A stretch of 64,000 bases of DNA. Source: Cryptomeria japonica. Its lineage: Eukaryota; Streptophyta; Pinopsida; Cupressales; Cupressaceae. The notes beneath the pieces are model-generated. The model had not been told where the DNA came from, did no database searches, and was given only the letters and a program-made list of their open reading frames with translations. The stretch spans positions 63,050,614-63,114,613 of the forward strand of contig NC_081408.1 of NCBI RefSeq assembly GCF_030272615.1, in the 5' to 3' direction. Numbering within the stretch: position 1 is the first letter of the stretch; every line of letters starts with the position of its first letter. Made by a program: the position numbers and the translations under genes. Positions 1 through 10,211 of the stretch are shown here, piece by piece.

Positions 1-668
1 ATTCACACTGTCATTATATGCATACTTTGCTTGAGGAATGATAAGGTCCCATGTCTGACCATATTCCTTAGTTAAACACCTCAACAAGTCACCTAACACC
101 CTATTGATGACTTTAGTTTGACCATTTGTTTGTGGATGGTAAGCTGAGCTAAATGATAGGTTAGTTCCTAGTCTCCTCCATAATGTCTACCAAAAATGAC
201 CCATGAACTTGTTGTCGCTGTTTAAAACAATGCTTAAAGGGATTCCATGAATTCTAACAATCTCTTTGAAGAAGAGATGTGCAACATAGCTAGCATCATG
301 TGTAGTCTTACATGGAATGAAATGACTCATCTTGGAGAATCTATCTACTACCACATAGATGCTATCCATACCTATTTTTGTCTTGGGAAGAACTACTACA
401 AAGTCCATGCTTATACATTCCCAAGGTCTATTAGGGAATGGTAATGGTTGATATAAACTGGCATTGCTTGATCCACCTTTGGCTCTTTGGCATACACCAC
501 ACTGTTCTACATATCTTTTCACATCCCTTGGCAACTTTGGCCAATAGTAGTACCTTTGTACTACATCTAGGGTCTTATTAATCCGAAAGTGTCCACTCAA
601 ACTACCATTATTCTTTTCTTGGATGAGGTTCTCCCTCATAGATCCTCTAGGTACACACAACTGGTTAC
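1..668 (-). pseudogene. Ty3/gypsy integrase, catalytic part of G1
   Basis: An open stretch at 187-765 reads, in order, an HHCC-type zinc-binding module (H in SGHF, then CGVCQRAKG), then the core with the first catalytic Asp in SMDFVV. It continues past a stop near 185 into SSAYHPQTNGQTK at the far left. Two catalytic positions look mutated. The second-Asp motif reads VLNSDNKF where the family normally has an Asp two residues after Val, so Asp appears replaced by Asn. The Glu of the GQTE motif is Lys (GQTK). Both changes are G-to-A on the coding strand. The integrase would insert the element cDNA, but this copy cannot be active. The N-terminal end of the domain resumes at 8863, beyond the NA insertion. 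The first codons of the open stretch at 669-765 belong to the NA LTR, not to the integrase. Confidence 0.85.
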
Positions 669-673
669 CTTTG
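669..673. repeat. Target site duplication CTTTG of NA, left copy
   Basis: CTTTG directly precedes the TGTGTGGG end of the left NA LTR and is repeated at 8858-8862, directly after the GCTACA end of the right LTR. The match is perfect and 5 bp long, as expected for LTR retrotransposon integration. It lies inside the G1 integrase reading frame. Confidence 0.93.
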
Positions 674-1115
674 TGTGTGGGAGAAAAAGTGACACTAAGC
701 AAACATGCCCTAATCTCATTTTCAACCACACACTTGTGGAATACGAAAGAGCCTAGAGGTATCACACAATTGGCTACTTCTTCTTGTGGAAGAGAGAGCC
801 ACGGGCTACCTATTAGGATTTCTATTCCTTTGTTGTAATTGAAAGATAAAATAATGCAAGTTCAATCCCTAACCCCAAAGTGCAAGTATGAACTAATAAC
901 AAGATTGCAGAATTGAACTTAAATAATGCAAAGCTATAAACACAAGGACAAGACAAGAATGCAAATGCATACCCAGAGTTAAAATCTGACTGAAAATGTT
1001 TGAGACCGGGGTGCGGGCGCCACTGTCCTGATTCTGCCCCTGAAACTGCTCCGGAAACTACTGTTTTGCACTCTGGAAAAGCTGTCAAAAATGCTGAAAA
1101 TGTTGTCTGTCAGGA

Positions 1116-1174
1116 GGACCAGGGCGCCCAGTGCCCTTGTCCTGGTAGGACCAGGGCACCCCACGCCCCTGTCC
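1116..1174. other. Tandem GC-rich hairpins inside NA LTR
   Basis: Two consecutive inverted repeats share the arm GGACCAGGGC (1116-1125 and 1148-1157) with partners GCCCTTGTCC (1133-1142) and GCCCCTGTCC (1165-1174); each loop is 7 nt. The surrounding LTR is AT-rich. The other LTR keeps the module around 7656-7714 with several substitutions. Confidence 0.7.
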
Positions 1175-1787
1175 TGGTCTTTTGCTTTGAGATTTGGTGT
1201 GTTGTGCTGTCTCAGTCTGCTTTTCCCGGATCTGCAACTTGCGGCGTCGTCCGAGTCCTGAAACCTACACTTATATCTGAAAAGGTGTTTGGGCGGCTAT
1301 ATAGGGTTTTGCCTTAGTCAAACCCCCGCTTCGGTAATTTCCACCTCAATGAATAGCCAAGTTGTATTGTAAAATGTATTGTGTGTGCAGACCTAGTGTG
1401 TGTGCAAGGTCCTTAAATGCAAGAAAGCAAACTAGAGCAATCTAGAAATTAAACCCTAATTGCTTGTAAATGATAATGTAAATGCTCTAAATCAAGATGC
1501 AAAGTGATCTAAAGCATGAATAAAGGATATATTGAAGCTTATGCAAAGACATGAAAACAACATGAAATCATACCCAACCCTCAAGGGAGGAGTACAAGCC
1601 AATCTTCAGTCGGTAATCTCCTATTGTTCTTCAATGTCTTCAAAGCCCTAAATGGATGAATGGAATTGATGAATGCTTGATGGATGGATGTTGAATGTTA
1701 TTGAAGTCTTCAAAGATCTGCTGTTTCGCTGCATAGAAGGTCCTCAAAAGCCAAAATTCAGATCCTTTCAAATGAAGAAAGAGAGCT

Positions 1788-1795
1788 CTTATATA
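1788..1795 (-). promoter_or_regulatory. TATA-like box in NA left LTR
   Basis: The minus strand reads TATATAAG here, and the same sequence is at 8329-8336 in the right LTR. In the minus-strand orientation it sits about 530 bp from the start of each LTR, a reasonable place for the U3 promoter. Confidence 0.5.
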
Positions 1796-2316
1796 TGAAA
1801 CCCTAGGTCTTAATTTCAACTTTTGGCCGACCTAGAGATTGAATATCCCACCAATTTCTTGGGGTTAAGCTTTATTTTATGATTGGATCGCGCTCCTAAA
1901 ATTTCGAGAAAAATGTCCAGGACCATGTTGCACTCCGGGCGCCATGTTCCCGACAACTTTTCACCAAATTTTTAGGGCCGTCGGATATGATGATTTTAGA
2001 GAGAATCCTGAAGTTACAGGTGATTTCGAGATGTTTTGACCCCCGAAATCAAGCCCCCAAGTTCAAAATAGGACTTAATTAGGGTTTTTGATTGAGTGAT
2101 GTATTGGAAGAATAAAATGAAAGGGGCACACTTTAATGAAAGGGCCCAACTTTATGATGTGGAAGATGATGAAATAGGACCTTAGACCTAATTAATTTGA
2201 TTAATTAAGTGCTAAAGGGGAAATGCACTGCAAAATGCAAAATGCGCCAAGGCGGGTGCTAAACTAGGTGTGAAATTGTACCACCCTAGAAAGTGCGTAC
2301 AATTTACGATGCTACA

Positions 2317-2331
2317 TTTAGCCCCCACTTT
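2317..2331 (-). other. NA polypurine tract
   Basis: The minus strand reads AAAGTGGGGGCTAAA directly before the 3' LTR. This is the expected primer site for plus-strand DNA synthesis and it confirms the element's orientation. Confidence 0.8.
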
Positions 2332-3992
2332 AGCGGTCATATGAACACTACGTGCATATGCAAGCTAAAGTACAGAAAAGTAAACATTATTTGAAAAAGG
2401 ATATATCCATAAGTTGTCAGATGAAGCCCCCAGCGGCATCTGCAGTACACAGTTAGGAACCGCACCCTACAAAACACACGTTAGATCACAAAATCACCTA
2501 ATGCTTACTAAGGAAGATGATGAAAATTCGAGGGTAGCTATATGCCCCCCCCTGTTTCGGCTTGCTAATTTTAGTGAGTTGAAATAGGGTATCATGTTTA
2601 CCACTTCGAATTGTTAAAGAATATTGATGACAAATGCTCACAAGAAGATTTGATATGAGATCAAAAATTAATGGAGAATCATTTGGTAAGAAAGAGGACT
2701 AAATCTCAATTCCAACACAACAAAGAGTGTGAGGATTTGAGAGTTCTCTAACACAAGATGAAGGATGTAAATGGAAACAAAATGCAAAGAGAAGAAAAGA
2801 AAGGAAAAAAGCATGAATACACACATTGGTGATCCATGAGAAGAATAGTGAGAGAGAAAAACACGGACTTCTCGCCCCTAGATCTTGTCTAGGTGATCCA
2901 TGGGAAAAAGGACATGGAAAACTAGCCCCTAGAGTCTGTCTAGGTGATCCATGTAAGGGAGGAGAGTGAGAAAGTCTAGCCTTATGCCGCTAGTTCCACT
3001 CAACGTCGTGCATGTGTGTGTAAGGGAGGTTAGAAGCACCTCATAGGAGTCTATGCCTGAGTATGCTACAACCTGTATATGTATAGTACAAAAGCATGAC
3101 ATCTCGCTCTAAGAGTCTATGCTCTGGTTCTGAGAATAATCACCTTGCATAAAAGAAAAATGGAGACATCTCTCTCTAAGAGTCTATGCTCTGGTTCCGA
3201 GAATGACCCATTTCTCAAAAAGTGTAATGTTTATGTTATAAGAAAAGTAGAACAAGGATACCTACCTTCATCACAAAAGAAGATACCCCAAAAATGCAAC
3301 AATGTCATAGATCCAAGCAAGAGAGTTTTACACTCTTTAAGAAAGGATAAGATAGTTGAAAAGGGATATCTTGTAGTATGCGTAAAGGAGATCCTTAGAG
3401 GAGAAGAGATCTTTGTACAAAAGACACCTATCCCCGAGAGGAATTGTCTTAGACAAATATAACATCTTCTAGAATAAGACAAAGAAGAGAATAAGAATGC
3501 AATACTTCCTTCTTTTGCGAGGTGAAAGTGATTCTTAATGAAGGATGACGCTCTTTTTAACCCACTCAGGAGAGTGAATTCATTATGGATGTGTTTTACC
3601 AAGTGCAAAAGAGGTTGTAGTCAAGGACTTACACCCCTTGAACAAACAACAACAAATGTGTACAAGGCATAACATCAAGTAATAAAGTCCACACCATCCA
3701 CAAAATAGGAAAAAGTGGATCCTTAGATAAAAATAAGGAAAGATCATTGCCTCCCAAGGATAAGGACAATGAGAAGGACTTACACAATCTTCTAGGGAGA
3801 GATTTGGACATAAGCAAAAGAAGAGATGTATGAAATCATTCTTGTCCCCATAGGAACAAGAAAATTAGGCTATTATGTTGCTTCAAAAAAATATGATTGC
3901 ACTTGAAATTGTACCATCATGAATGACAATGAGCCCCCAGTAAATGAGCTACCAATGTCACATAATGATGAGCAACATAATAGCCATTAATG
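2332..3992 (-). other. NA 3' untranslated region with local duplications
   Basis: No convincing sense ORF is present. The plus-strand open stretch at 3145-3462 (105 codons) has no recognisable domain and lies antisense to the element. Two local repeats are visible. A phrase around CTAGAGTCTGTCTAGGTGAT occurs at about 2870-2900 and 2928-2955. A segment starting with ATCTCGCTCTAAGAGTCTAT at 3101 recurs at 3168, a 67-bp period. Confidence 0.6.
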
Positions 3993-5816
3993 TTATTTAA
4001 AGACATGATAGACTAGATGAGGTATTTGAATATGACATGTTAAATGCTCAACTATAAGTGAGATCAAAAACATGTATAAAATGATAAAAATTGAAGAAGA
4101 AAAGTCACATGAAATCTTAAAAGAGGGAAGAGTGTAATTTATTAGAGCCTTATCCCTAGAGGAAAGGACTTTATGATGAATAGGAGATAAAGATTCATAA
4201 GTGGATTTAGAAATTTGAGGGGATTCATAAAGAGATTTATTCATTGCCAAGATTTCCTTATGAGGGGAATGAGAGTTGATAGAAGTAGAAGATGATTTAG
4301 TTGAAGTGAGATCATCATCACTACTAAATATAGCATTTACATTGAGAGATGGTCTTTTAGATGCTTTGGTACGTTTGCAGGGATTATAGCCAAGTCCAAA
4401 GGCATAATTGTGAAAACTAGTCTCTAGAGGAACTTTTATCCCTTGTTCATGAGCGCCACAACCATTTCCATGATACCCATGCTTAGCAAAAATGCGAAAA
4501 CCACGACCATAACGATCAGCCATTTTAGGAAGAGAAGGTGGTTTTTCATAAGACAAAGAATCAAACTCTTCATAATTAGAAGTGTGAGGAGAAGAAGTTT
4601 GAGAAGCGGCCACAAAATTATTACTCATAGGTTCAGGTAAGATTGATTGATTTTTAGTTTCTTCCTTCTTTTTAACTTTAAGCTCTCTAGGAGGAACCCT
4701 ATACTCACCTACAAAGGTGGGATTAAAATCAAGGGATCCCCAATCGTCTTCTGCGAGAACCTTCTTAGGATCAAAAGCCTTTTCATGTGTAGACTCAAGT
4801 CGAGAAGGATCTTCTTCAGGAGCTTCAGACTCATCCAAAGAATTTTGATTATTAGAGGGTGATGATTCATCCATAGGTATCTTGTTCAAAGAGTCATTAC
4901 TAGAAGAGGAAGGCTTAGATGTTTGCAAACAAGCTTGAAGATTAGTGTCACCTATCAAGGTATATGTCTTATTGTTATAAATGAATTTAACTTGTCTATG
5001 CAATGTAGAGGGGACAACTTGCATACTGTGAATCCAAGGCCTCCCTAATAACAAGTTGTATGTTAGATTTCCCGACATAACATGGATAGGAGTAGGCAAA
5101 GTAACAGGTCCCACTGTGACGGGTAAGGTGATAATACCTAATGAAAACTTAGCAACATTATCAAAGCCTCGAATGGGATGAGAGTCAGGCTCGATAAGGG
5201 ATGTATCCACATTCATCTTATGCAATAGATTAATGCTACATACATTAAGGCCAGAGCCATTATCTACCAGTGTTCGTCTTATAGCAGTGTCATTTATGAT
5301 AACCACAATCATCAAGGGATCATATTGATGTTGAATTTCACTAGTAGGCAACTCATCTTGAGTAAACACAATTTGAGCTTTAGGATTCATCACAGAGTTA
5401 ACCAAAGACACTATATTACTAGATGTATTAGGTGGAGGAACATTCAAATCTTTCAAGGCATCTTGTAACATTCCATGATGAGTGGAAGAAGTTTGGATCA
5501 AATCCCAAAGGGATATCTTAGCAGGGGTAGCTTTAAGTTGTTCTATGAGATCATATTCCTTACCAAGAACTTGTGAAATACGTGGAGCTTGAGGAAGAAT
5601 AGGTTGGGAAGGAGGAAGTGAAGTTGGGATAACTAGAGGAGGATTAGGTTGCCTATTGTTTCTAGTATTATAAGTATGGGCAACCGCATGATAACTCTCT
5701 CTAGTCAATTGATTAGCATACTCATAAGGGCTCTTAGTAGAATAACCTCCTTGCACAGTAATAATAGGTTTCTTAGGCGTGCAAAAAGAATCATTAGCAT
5801 AACCACCTTGAACCAC
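3993..5816 (-). CDS. NA polyprotein, C-terminal part: retropepsin plus G-patch
   Basis: This is a 607-codon open frame, the largest in the window. Residues about 160-275 form a retropepsin: a catalytic LVDNGSGLNV loop and the flap/C-terminal LLGRPWIHSM signature. Residues about 435-465 form a glycine-rich G-patch (YGRGFRIFAKHGYHGNGCG), a module that Tat/Ogre Ty3/gypsy elements carry downstream of the protease. The rest is polar and low-complexity. The N-terminal end begins inside a set of short repeats of the form KP(I/L)xxVQGGY. An upstream TAA at about 5847 separates it from the rest of the same protein, so the first Met is probably not the true start. It would process the element's own Gag, or one supplied in trans. 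No RT follows, which is unusual for this protease type. Confidence 0.8.
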   Translation of the reverse strand: MVQGGYANDSFCTPKKPIITVQGGYSTKSPYEYANQLTRESYHAVAHTYNTRNNRQPNPPLVIPTSLPPSQPILPQAPRISQVLGKEYDLIEQLKATPAKISLWDLIQTSSTHHGMLQDALKDLNVPPPNTSSNIVSLVNSVMNPKAQIVFTQDELPTSEIQHQYDPLMIVVIINDTAIRRTLVDNGSGLNVCSINLLHKMNVDTSLIEPDSHPIRGFDNVAKFSLGIITLPVTVGPVTLPTPIHVMSGNLTYNLLLGRPWIHSMQVVPSTLHRQVKFIYNNKTYTLIGDTNLQACLQTSKPSSSSNDSLNKIPMDESSPSNNQNSLDESEAPEEDPSRLESTHEKAFDPKKVLAEDDWGSLDFNPTFVGEYRVPPRELKVKKKEETKNQSILPEPMSNNFVAASQTSSPHTSNYEEFDSLSYEKPPSLPKMADRYGRGFRIFAKHGYHGNGCGAHEQGIKVPLETSFHNYAFGLGYNPCKRTKASKRPSLNVNAIFSSDDDLTSTKSSSTSINSHSPHKEILAMNKSLYESPQISKSTYESLSPIHHKVLSSRDKALINYTLPSFKISCDFSSSIFIILYMFLISLIVEHLTCHIQIPHLVYHVFK

Positions 5817-5846
5817 TAAGATAGGCTTATTTAAAGGTTGAGAATT

Positions 5847-7054
5847 TTAAGAAGGACAAGCACCTTGGATAGTGAAGAGAGGTTTGTTAGGTGTCTCATT
5901 CACATGTATCAAATTGATTGAGGATGGTTTAGAGGAATGAACAAAAGTGTTGGAAGAATTATTGATAGTCTTCTCTTGCACTAAAATCTTATCACGAATT
6001 AAATCAATTTTAGGAGAGAGACAAGGGGTAGGCATTGATGTCCTAGTAGGAAGAGGAAAGGTCATATCATCTTCTCTAGGAGAAGGATCAACATTACTCT
6101 CTAAAGTCTCAGTTTTGAGAGGGAGATCTTTGAAAGAGATGTTAACCATCTTGCTTTGAGCTAGGCTTTCCATATGAGTAGAACCAAGTTGAGGAGAGGG
6201 AGATGCTTTATTTTTAGAGGGATAATAATTGAGATTCAAGGAAGGTGAGAAACTATCAAGGGAGTTTTTAATCTTGATTTCATCCCCTTTGGCTAGGGTT
6301 CTCTCACAGGGTAGAGAATAATCTACACCTTCTTCTAATGGTTCATCCCAAATAGTGAAGTTGTTGAAAGGAATGTTTGAAGTGTTGTCAATTTCGGGAG
6401 AGGAGATAACATTGTTTATTAATTCTGCATCCTTAGGAGGGAGAGCATCAATAGATGTGTTAAACTCATCCTCTTTCCTCAAAATATTTTCAATATGATC
6501 TTTATGGGAGAGAGAATTAAGGAAATTTCTTATTATTTCATCTTCTTTCTCTAAGGGATGCTTATGGGTAAGACCAACTTTAGGAGAAGGGTAAGCATTT
6601 ATCATTAATTCATCATCTCTAGTGGGAATTTTGTTGGAAAAGGAAAGGCCATCACTAGGAAATGTAGGGATAATGTCATCTTCTTGCATAAAAGGATCCT
6701 CATGAAGGGAGTTTTTTTAGGAGACACAAAGGCATCAAGGGCATCATCCAACAAAGCATGATCATATCTATTAAAAGGTTTATCTTTTGATTCAGAAGGA
6801 GATATCTCTTCATAGAGGGGATCATTAAAAACAACCATGTTACTAGATTTAGTGGAAGAGCTGATAGGAATGTACCCTTGAGAGGAATCATTCGACTTAT
6901 CTTTCTCATCACAACGAAATGGCATAGTAACAATGTTTATGAGTTTTTGGTAAAATGAATGTTTGGTATATTTAGGTTTCAAAAATTCATCTAAAGATTC
7001 ATCTAACTCATAATCATCACAAATATGAACATCTTGCAAATAAAAATCTGACAT
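5847..7054 (-). pseudogene. NA polyprotein, N-terminal part (Gag-like, unrecognised), frameshifted
   Basis: Starts at ATG 7054 (MSDFYLQDVHICDDYELDES), about 140 nt after the PBS, the right position for a gag start. Open frames at 6605-7054 and 5847-6689 overlap in different frames. The switch falls at a run of seven A residues on the coding strand (near 6713-6719), so a single-base slip there would rejoin them. The protein is acidic and serine/proline-rich, with no zinc knuckle and no recognisable Gag domain. A TAA at about 5847 ends it just before the retropepsin half, in the same frame as the downstream 607-codon frame. I cannot assign a structural role beyond position. Confidence 0.65.
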
Positions 7055-7191
7055 TTTGAAATTGCATAAAATTTAAACACACAATGCAAAGAAACACACT
7101 TTTTTTTTTTTTCTTTAAATGAAAATGAAATGAAAACACACTAAATCTAGATCTAGATCTAACAAATGCAATGCAAGAGGAAGCAATGATA

Positions 7192-7211
7192 GATTCACGT
7201 CGGGTTCACCA
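7192..7211 (-). other. NA primer binding site
   Basis: The minus strand reads TGGTGAACCCGACGTGAATC, three bases after the 5' LTR end. It begins with TGG, as required to pair with a tRNA CCA end, but it is not the tRNA-iMet site used by the copia elements here. The tRNA was not identified. Confidence 0.7.
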
Positions 7212-7214
7212 AAA

Positions 7215-8857
7215 TGTGTGGGAGAAAAAGTGACACTAAGAAAACATGCCCTAATCTCACTTTCAACCACACACTTGTGGAATACGAAAGAGCCTAGAGG
7301 TATCACACAATTGGCTACTTCTTTTTGTGGAAGAGAGAGCCACGGGCAGCCTATTAGGATTTCTATTCCTTTGTTGTAATTGAAAGATAAAATAATGCAA
7401 GTTCAATCCCTAACCCCAAAGTGCAAGTATGAACTAATAACAAGATTGTAGAATTGAACTTAAATAATGGAAAGCTGTAAACACAAGGACAAGACAAGAA
7501 TGAAAATGCATACCCAGAGTTAAAATCTGACTGAAAATGTTCAGGATGGGGGCGCGGGCGCCACTGTCCTGATTCTGCCCCTGAAACTGCTCCGGAAACT
7601 GCTGTTTTGCACTCTAGAAAAGTTGTCAAAAATGTTGAAAATGCTGTCTGTCAGGAGGACCAGGGCGCCTAGCGTCCCTGTCCTGGCAGGACCAGGGCGG
7701 CCCATGCCCCTGTCCTAGTCTTTTGCTTTGAGATTTGGTGTGTTGTGCTGTCTCAGTCTGCTTTTCCCGGATCTGCAACTTGCGGCGTCGTCCGAGTCCT
7801 GAAACCTGCACTTATATCTGAAAAGGTGTTTGGGTGGCTATATAGGGTTTTGCCTTAGTCAAACCCCCACTTCGATAATTTCCACCTCAACGAATAGCCA
7901 AGTTGTATTGTAAAATGTATTGTGTGTGCAGACCTAGTGTGTGTGCAAGGTCCTTAAATGCAAGAAAGTAAACTAGAGCAACCTAGAAATTAAACCCTAA
8001 TTGCTTGTAAATGATAATGTAAATGCTCTAAATCAAGATGCAAAGTGATCTAAAGCATGAATAAAGGATATATTGAAGCTTATGCAAAGACATGAAAACA
8101 ACATGAAATCATACCCAACCCTCAAGGGAGGAGTACAAGCCAATCTTCAGTCGGTAATCTCCTATTGTTCTTCAATGTCTTCAAAGCCCTAAATGGATGA
8201 ATAAAATTGATGAATGCTTGATGGATGGATTTTGAATGTTATTGAAGTCTTCAAAGATCTGCTCTTTCGCTGCATAGAAGGTCCTCAAAAGCCAAAATTC
8301 GGATCCTTTCAAATGAAGAAAGAGAGCTCTTATATATGAAACCCTAGGTCTTAATTTCAACTTTTGGCCGACCTAGAGATTGAATATCCTGCCAATTTCT
8401 TGGGGTTAAGCTTTATTTTATGATTGGATCGCACTCCTAAAATTTCAGGAAAAATGTCCGAGACCATGTTGCACTCCGGGCGCCATGGTCCCGACAACTT
8501 TTCACCAAATTTTTAGGGTCGTCGGATATGATGATTTTAGAGAGAATCCCGAAGTTACAGGTGATTTCGAGATGTTTTGACCCCCGAAATCAAGCCCCCA
8601 AGTTCAAAATAGGACTTAATTAGGGTTTTTGATTGAGTGATGTATTGGAAGAATAAAATGAAAGGGGCACACTTTAATGAAAGGGCCCAACTTTATGATG
8701 TGGAAGATGATGAAATAGGACCTTAGACTTAATTAATTTGATTAATTAGGTGCTAAAGGGGAAATGCACTGCAAAATGCAAAATGCGCCAAGGCGGGTGC
8801 TAAACTAGGTGTGAAATTGTACCACCCTAGCAAGTGCGTACAATTTACGACGCTACA
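7215..8857 (-). repeat. NA 5' LTR (right copy)
   Basis: A 1643-bp partner of 674-2316 with the same length, TG...CA ends and TATA-like box (8329-8336, minus). Scattered substitutions separate the two copies. The C-terminal ends of the open stretches at 7115-7306, 7363-7629 and 7626-7811 are LTR readings without coding support. Confidence 0.95.
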
Positions 8858-8862
8858 CTTTG
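8858..8862. repeat. Target site duplication CTTTG of NA, right copy
   Basis: Perfect match to 669-673. The G1 integrase frame resumes immediately beyond it. Confidence 0.93.
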
Positions 8863-9062
8863 AACAAGAGACCATTTTGGAGAGTGTAATCTGCATACTC
8901 ACCATGGAAATGGTTCTCAAACTCTTTGCAAACCTTGTAAGTTGTTGAGAATTCTTCATCTCCTTCATAGAGGTCTTTGAAACCTTCTATGCCTATGCTC
9001 TGCAACTATAACTCTTGAACTGTCAACAATTTCCTGCTCAATGCATCTGCCACCCTATTAAG
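8863..9062 (-). pseudogene. G1 pol: RNase H end and integrase start
   Basis: The minus-strand reading ends in YTLQNGLLFK just before the NA insertion and continues as GNQLCVPRG at 668, the usual passage into the integrase zinc-binding domain. Between this piece and the RT frame at 9063 there is an in-frame stop, so the region is broken. Confidence 0.75.
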
Positions 9063-10211
9063 CTACCCCTTCTTATGGTTGATGGTGAAGGTGAAGGATT
9101 GGAGGTATTCCATCCATTTTAAATGCCTATTGCTTAGCTTATCTTGAGTGTTGATGTAACTCAATGCTTGGTTGTCTGTGAACACTACAAATTCCTTAGG
9201 AAGTAGGTAATGCCTCCATTTCTTTAGAGACTGCACTAATGCATACAACTCTAGGTCATAGGCTGAGTACTTCTTCTTTGCTTCATTAAGCTTCTCACCA
9301 AAAAATGCCACAGGTCTTCCCTCTTGACTCAATACACCACCTACTGCAATTCCACTTGCATCACACTCCAAAGTGAATAGCTTATCAAACGTAGGTAGGA
9401 GAAGGATAGGTTTTGTGGCTACTTCTTGCTTCAACAATTGAAATGCTTTGTCAGCCTGCTCTATCCATTTAAACTTAGTTTTAAGACCTCCTTTAATGGC
9501 GTCAAGGACTAGTGCACATATGCCACTGAAATTTCTCACAAACTTCCTATAGAATTGAGCTAATCCATGGAAACTTCTAACTTCAGTCCCTATTTTAGGT
9601 GCAGGCCAATTCAAGATTGCCTCCACTTTGCTTGGATCCATCTTCAAGGTTCCCTCAAACACCACAAATCCTAAGTAAACCAACTCTTTCTTCAAGAAGT
9701 TGCACTTCTCTAGGTTGATGGATAGCTTCTCCTCATGCAACCTATCTAAGACTAACCTCAAATGCTCAAGGTGCTCCTCTTTGGTTCTGCTATAGATGAG
9801 AATGTCATCTAAGTACACCACCACAAATCTGCCTATGAAATCCTTCAACACTTCATTCATCAACCTCATGAAGGTTCTTGGAGCATTAGTAAGCCCAAAT
9901 GGAATCACAAGCCATTCATACAATCCATCTGTGGTTTTAAAAGAAGTCTTCCACTCATCACTCTCCTTAATTCTTATCTGGTGATAACCACCTTTAAGGT
10001 CTAGCTTGGTAAAATACATAGCCCCTCCTAAATAGTCCATTAGATCCTCTATTATAGGAATAGGAAACCTATACCTTATGGTGATCCTATTGATTGCTCT
10101 TGAATCAGTGAAAAGTCTCCACTTACCTCCTTTTTTTGATGCTAGCACTACCGAGACTGCACATGGGTTGATGCTCTTCTTAATCAGTCCTTGTTCTAAT
10201 AACTCCTGCAC
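9063..10211 (-). CDS. G1 reverse transcriptase and RNase H
   Basis: This 382-codon open frame holds most of the RT and the RNase H. Early residues read INPCAVSVVLASKKGGKWRL and then FTKLDLKGGYHQIRI, with the first catalytic Asp. VVYLDDILIYS at about residue 130 is the YxDD active site. FHGLAQFYRKFVRNFS follows as the connection. The RNase H begins around LECDASGIAVGGVLSQEGRP and includes SAYDLELYALVQSLKKWRHYL, then FTDNQALSYI. The frame starts at an internal Met. The true frame comes from the linker at 10212-10610, from which a TAA stop separates it. The copy could still look RT-competent by motif, but its gag, protease and integrase neighbours are broken. Confidence 0.9.
   Translation of the reverse strand: MQELLEQGLIKKSINPCAVSVVLASKKGGKWRLFTDSRAINRITIRYRFPIPIIEDLMDYLGGAMYFTKLDLKGGYHQIRIKESDEWKTSFKTTDGLYEWLVIPFGLTNAPRTFMRLMNEVLKDFIGRFVVVYLDDILIYSRTKEEHLEHLRLVLDRLHEEKLSINLEKCNFLKKELVYLGFVVFEGTLKMDPSKVEAILNWPAPKIGTEVRSFHGLAQFYRKFVRNFSGICALVLDAIKGGLKTKFKWIEQADKAFQLLKQEVATKPILLLPTFDKLFTLECDASGIAVGGVLSQEGRPVAFFGEKLNEAKKKYSAYDLELYALVQSLKKWRHYLLPKEFVVFTDNQALSYINTQDKLSNRHLKWMEYLQSFTFTINHKKG

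Larger units (their letters stand above)
674..2316 (-). repeat. NA 3' LTR (left copy)
   Basis: Runs from TGTGTGGGAG to GCTACA on the plus strand and aligns base for base in length with 7215-8857. It contains a GC-rich block with two consecutive hairpins (1116-1142 and 1148-1174) and a TATA-like box on the minus strand. The two plus-strand open stretches within it (623-838, 1000-1317) and the minus-strand ones (822-1088, 979-1164) show no domain and are not supported as genes. Confidence 0.95.
674..8857 (-). mobile_element. NA: complete non-autonomous Tat-like LTR retrotransposon
   Basis: The element is 8184 bp, with two LTRs of identical length (1643 bp each), TG...CA ends and a perfect CTTTG TSD. 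A PBS-like site abuts the right LTR (7192-7211) and a polypurine tract abuts the left one (2317-2331), which fixes the orientation as minus. The 4.9-kb internal region encodes one long degenerate protein (7054 down to 3993) containing a retropepsin and a G-patch, followed by 1.7 kb without a sense ORF. No reverse transcriptase, RNase H or integrase is present. The retropepsin and G-patch resemble those of the Tat/Ogre-type element T in this window, so an autonomous Tat element probably mobilised it. The LTR copies look only a few percent different, which suggests a fairly recent insertion. Confidence 0.93.

Noticed and set aside
1000-1317. 105-codon open frame in the NA LTR
   Set aside because: Lies in the GC-rich hairpin block, where stops are rare; no counterpart of equal length in the other LTR.
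3145-3462. 105-codon plus-strand open frame in NA
   Set aside because: Antisense to the element, no domain, overlaps local duplications; likely chance.
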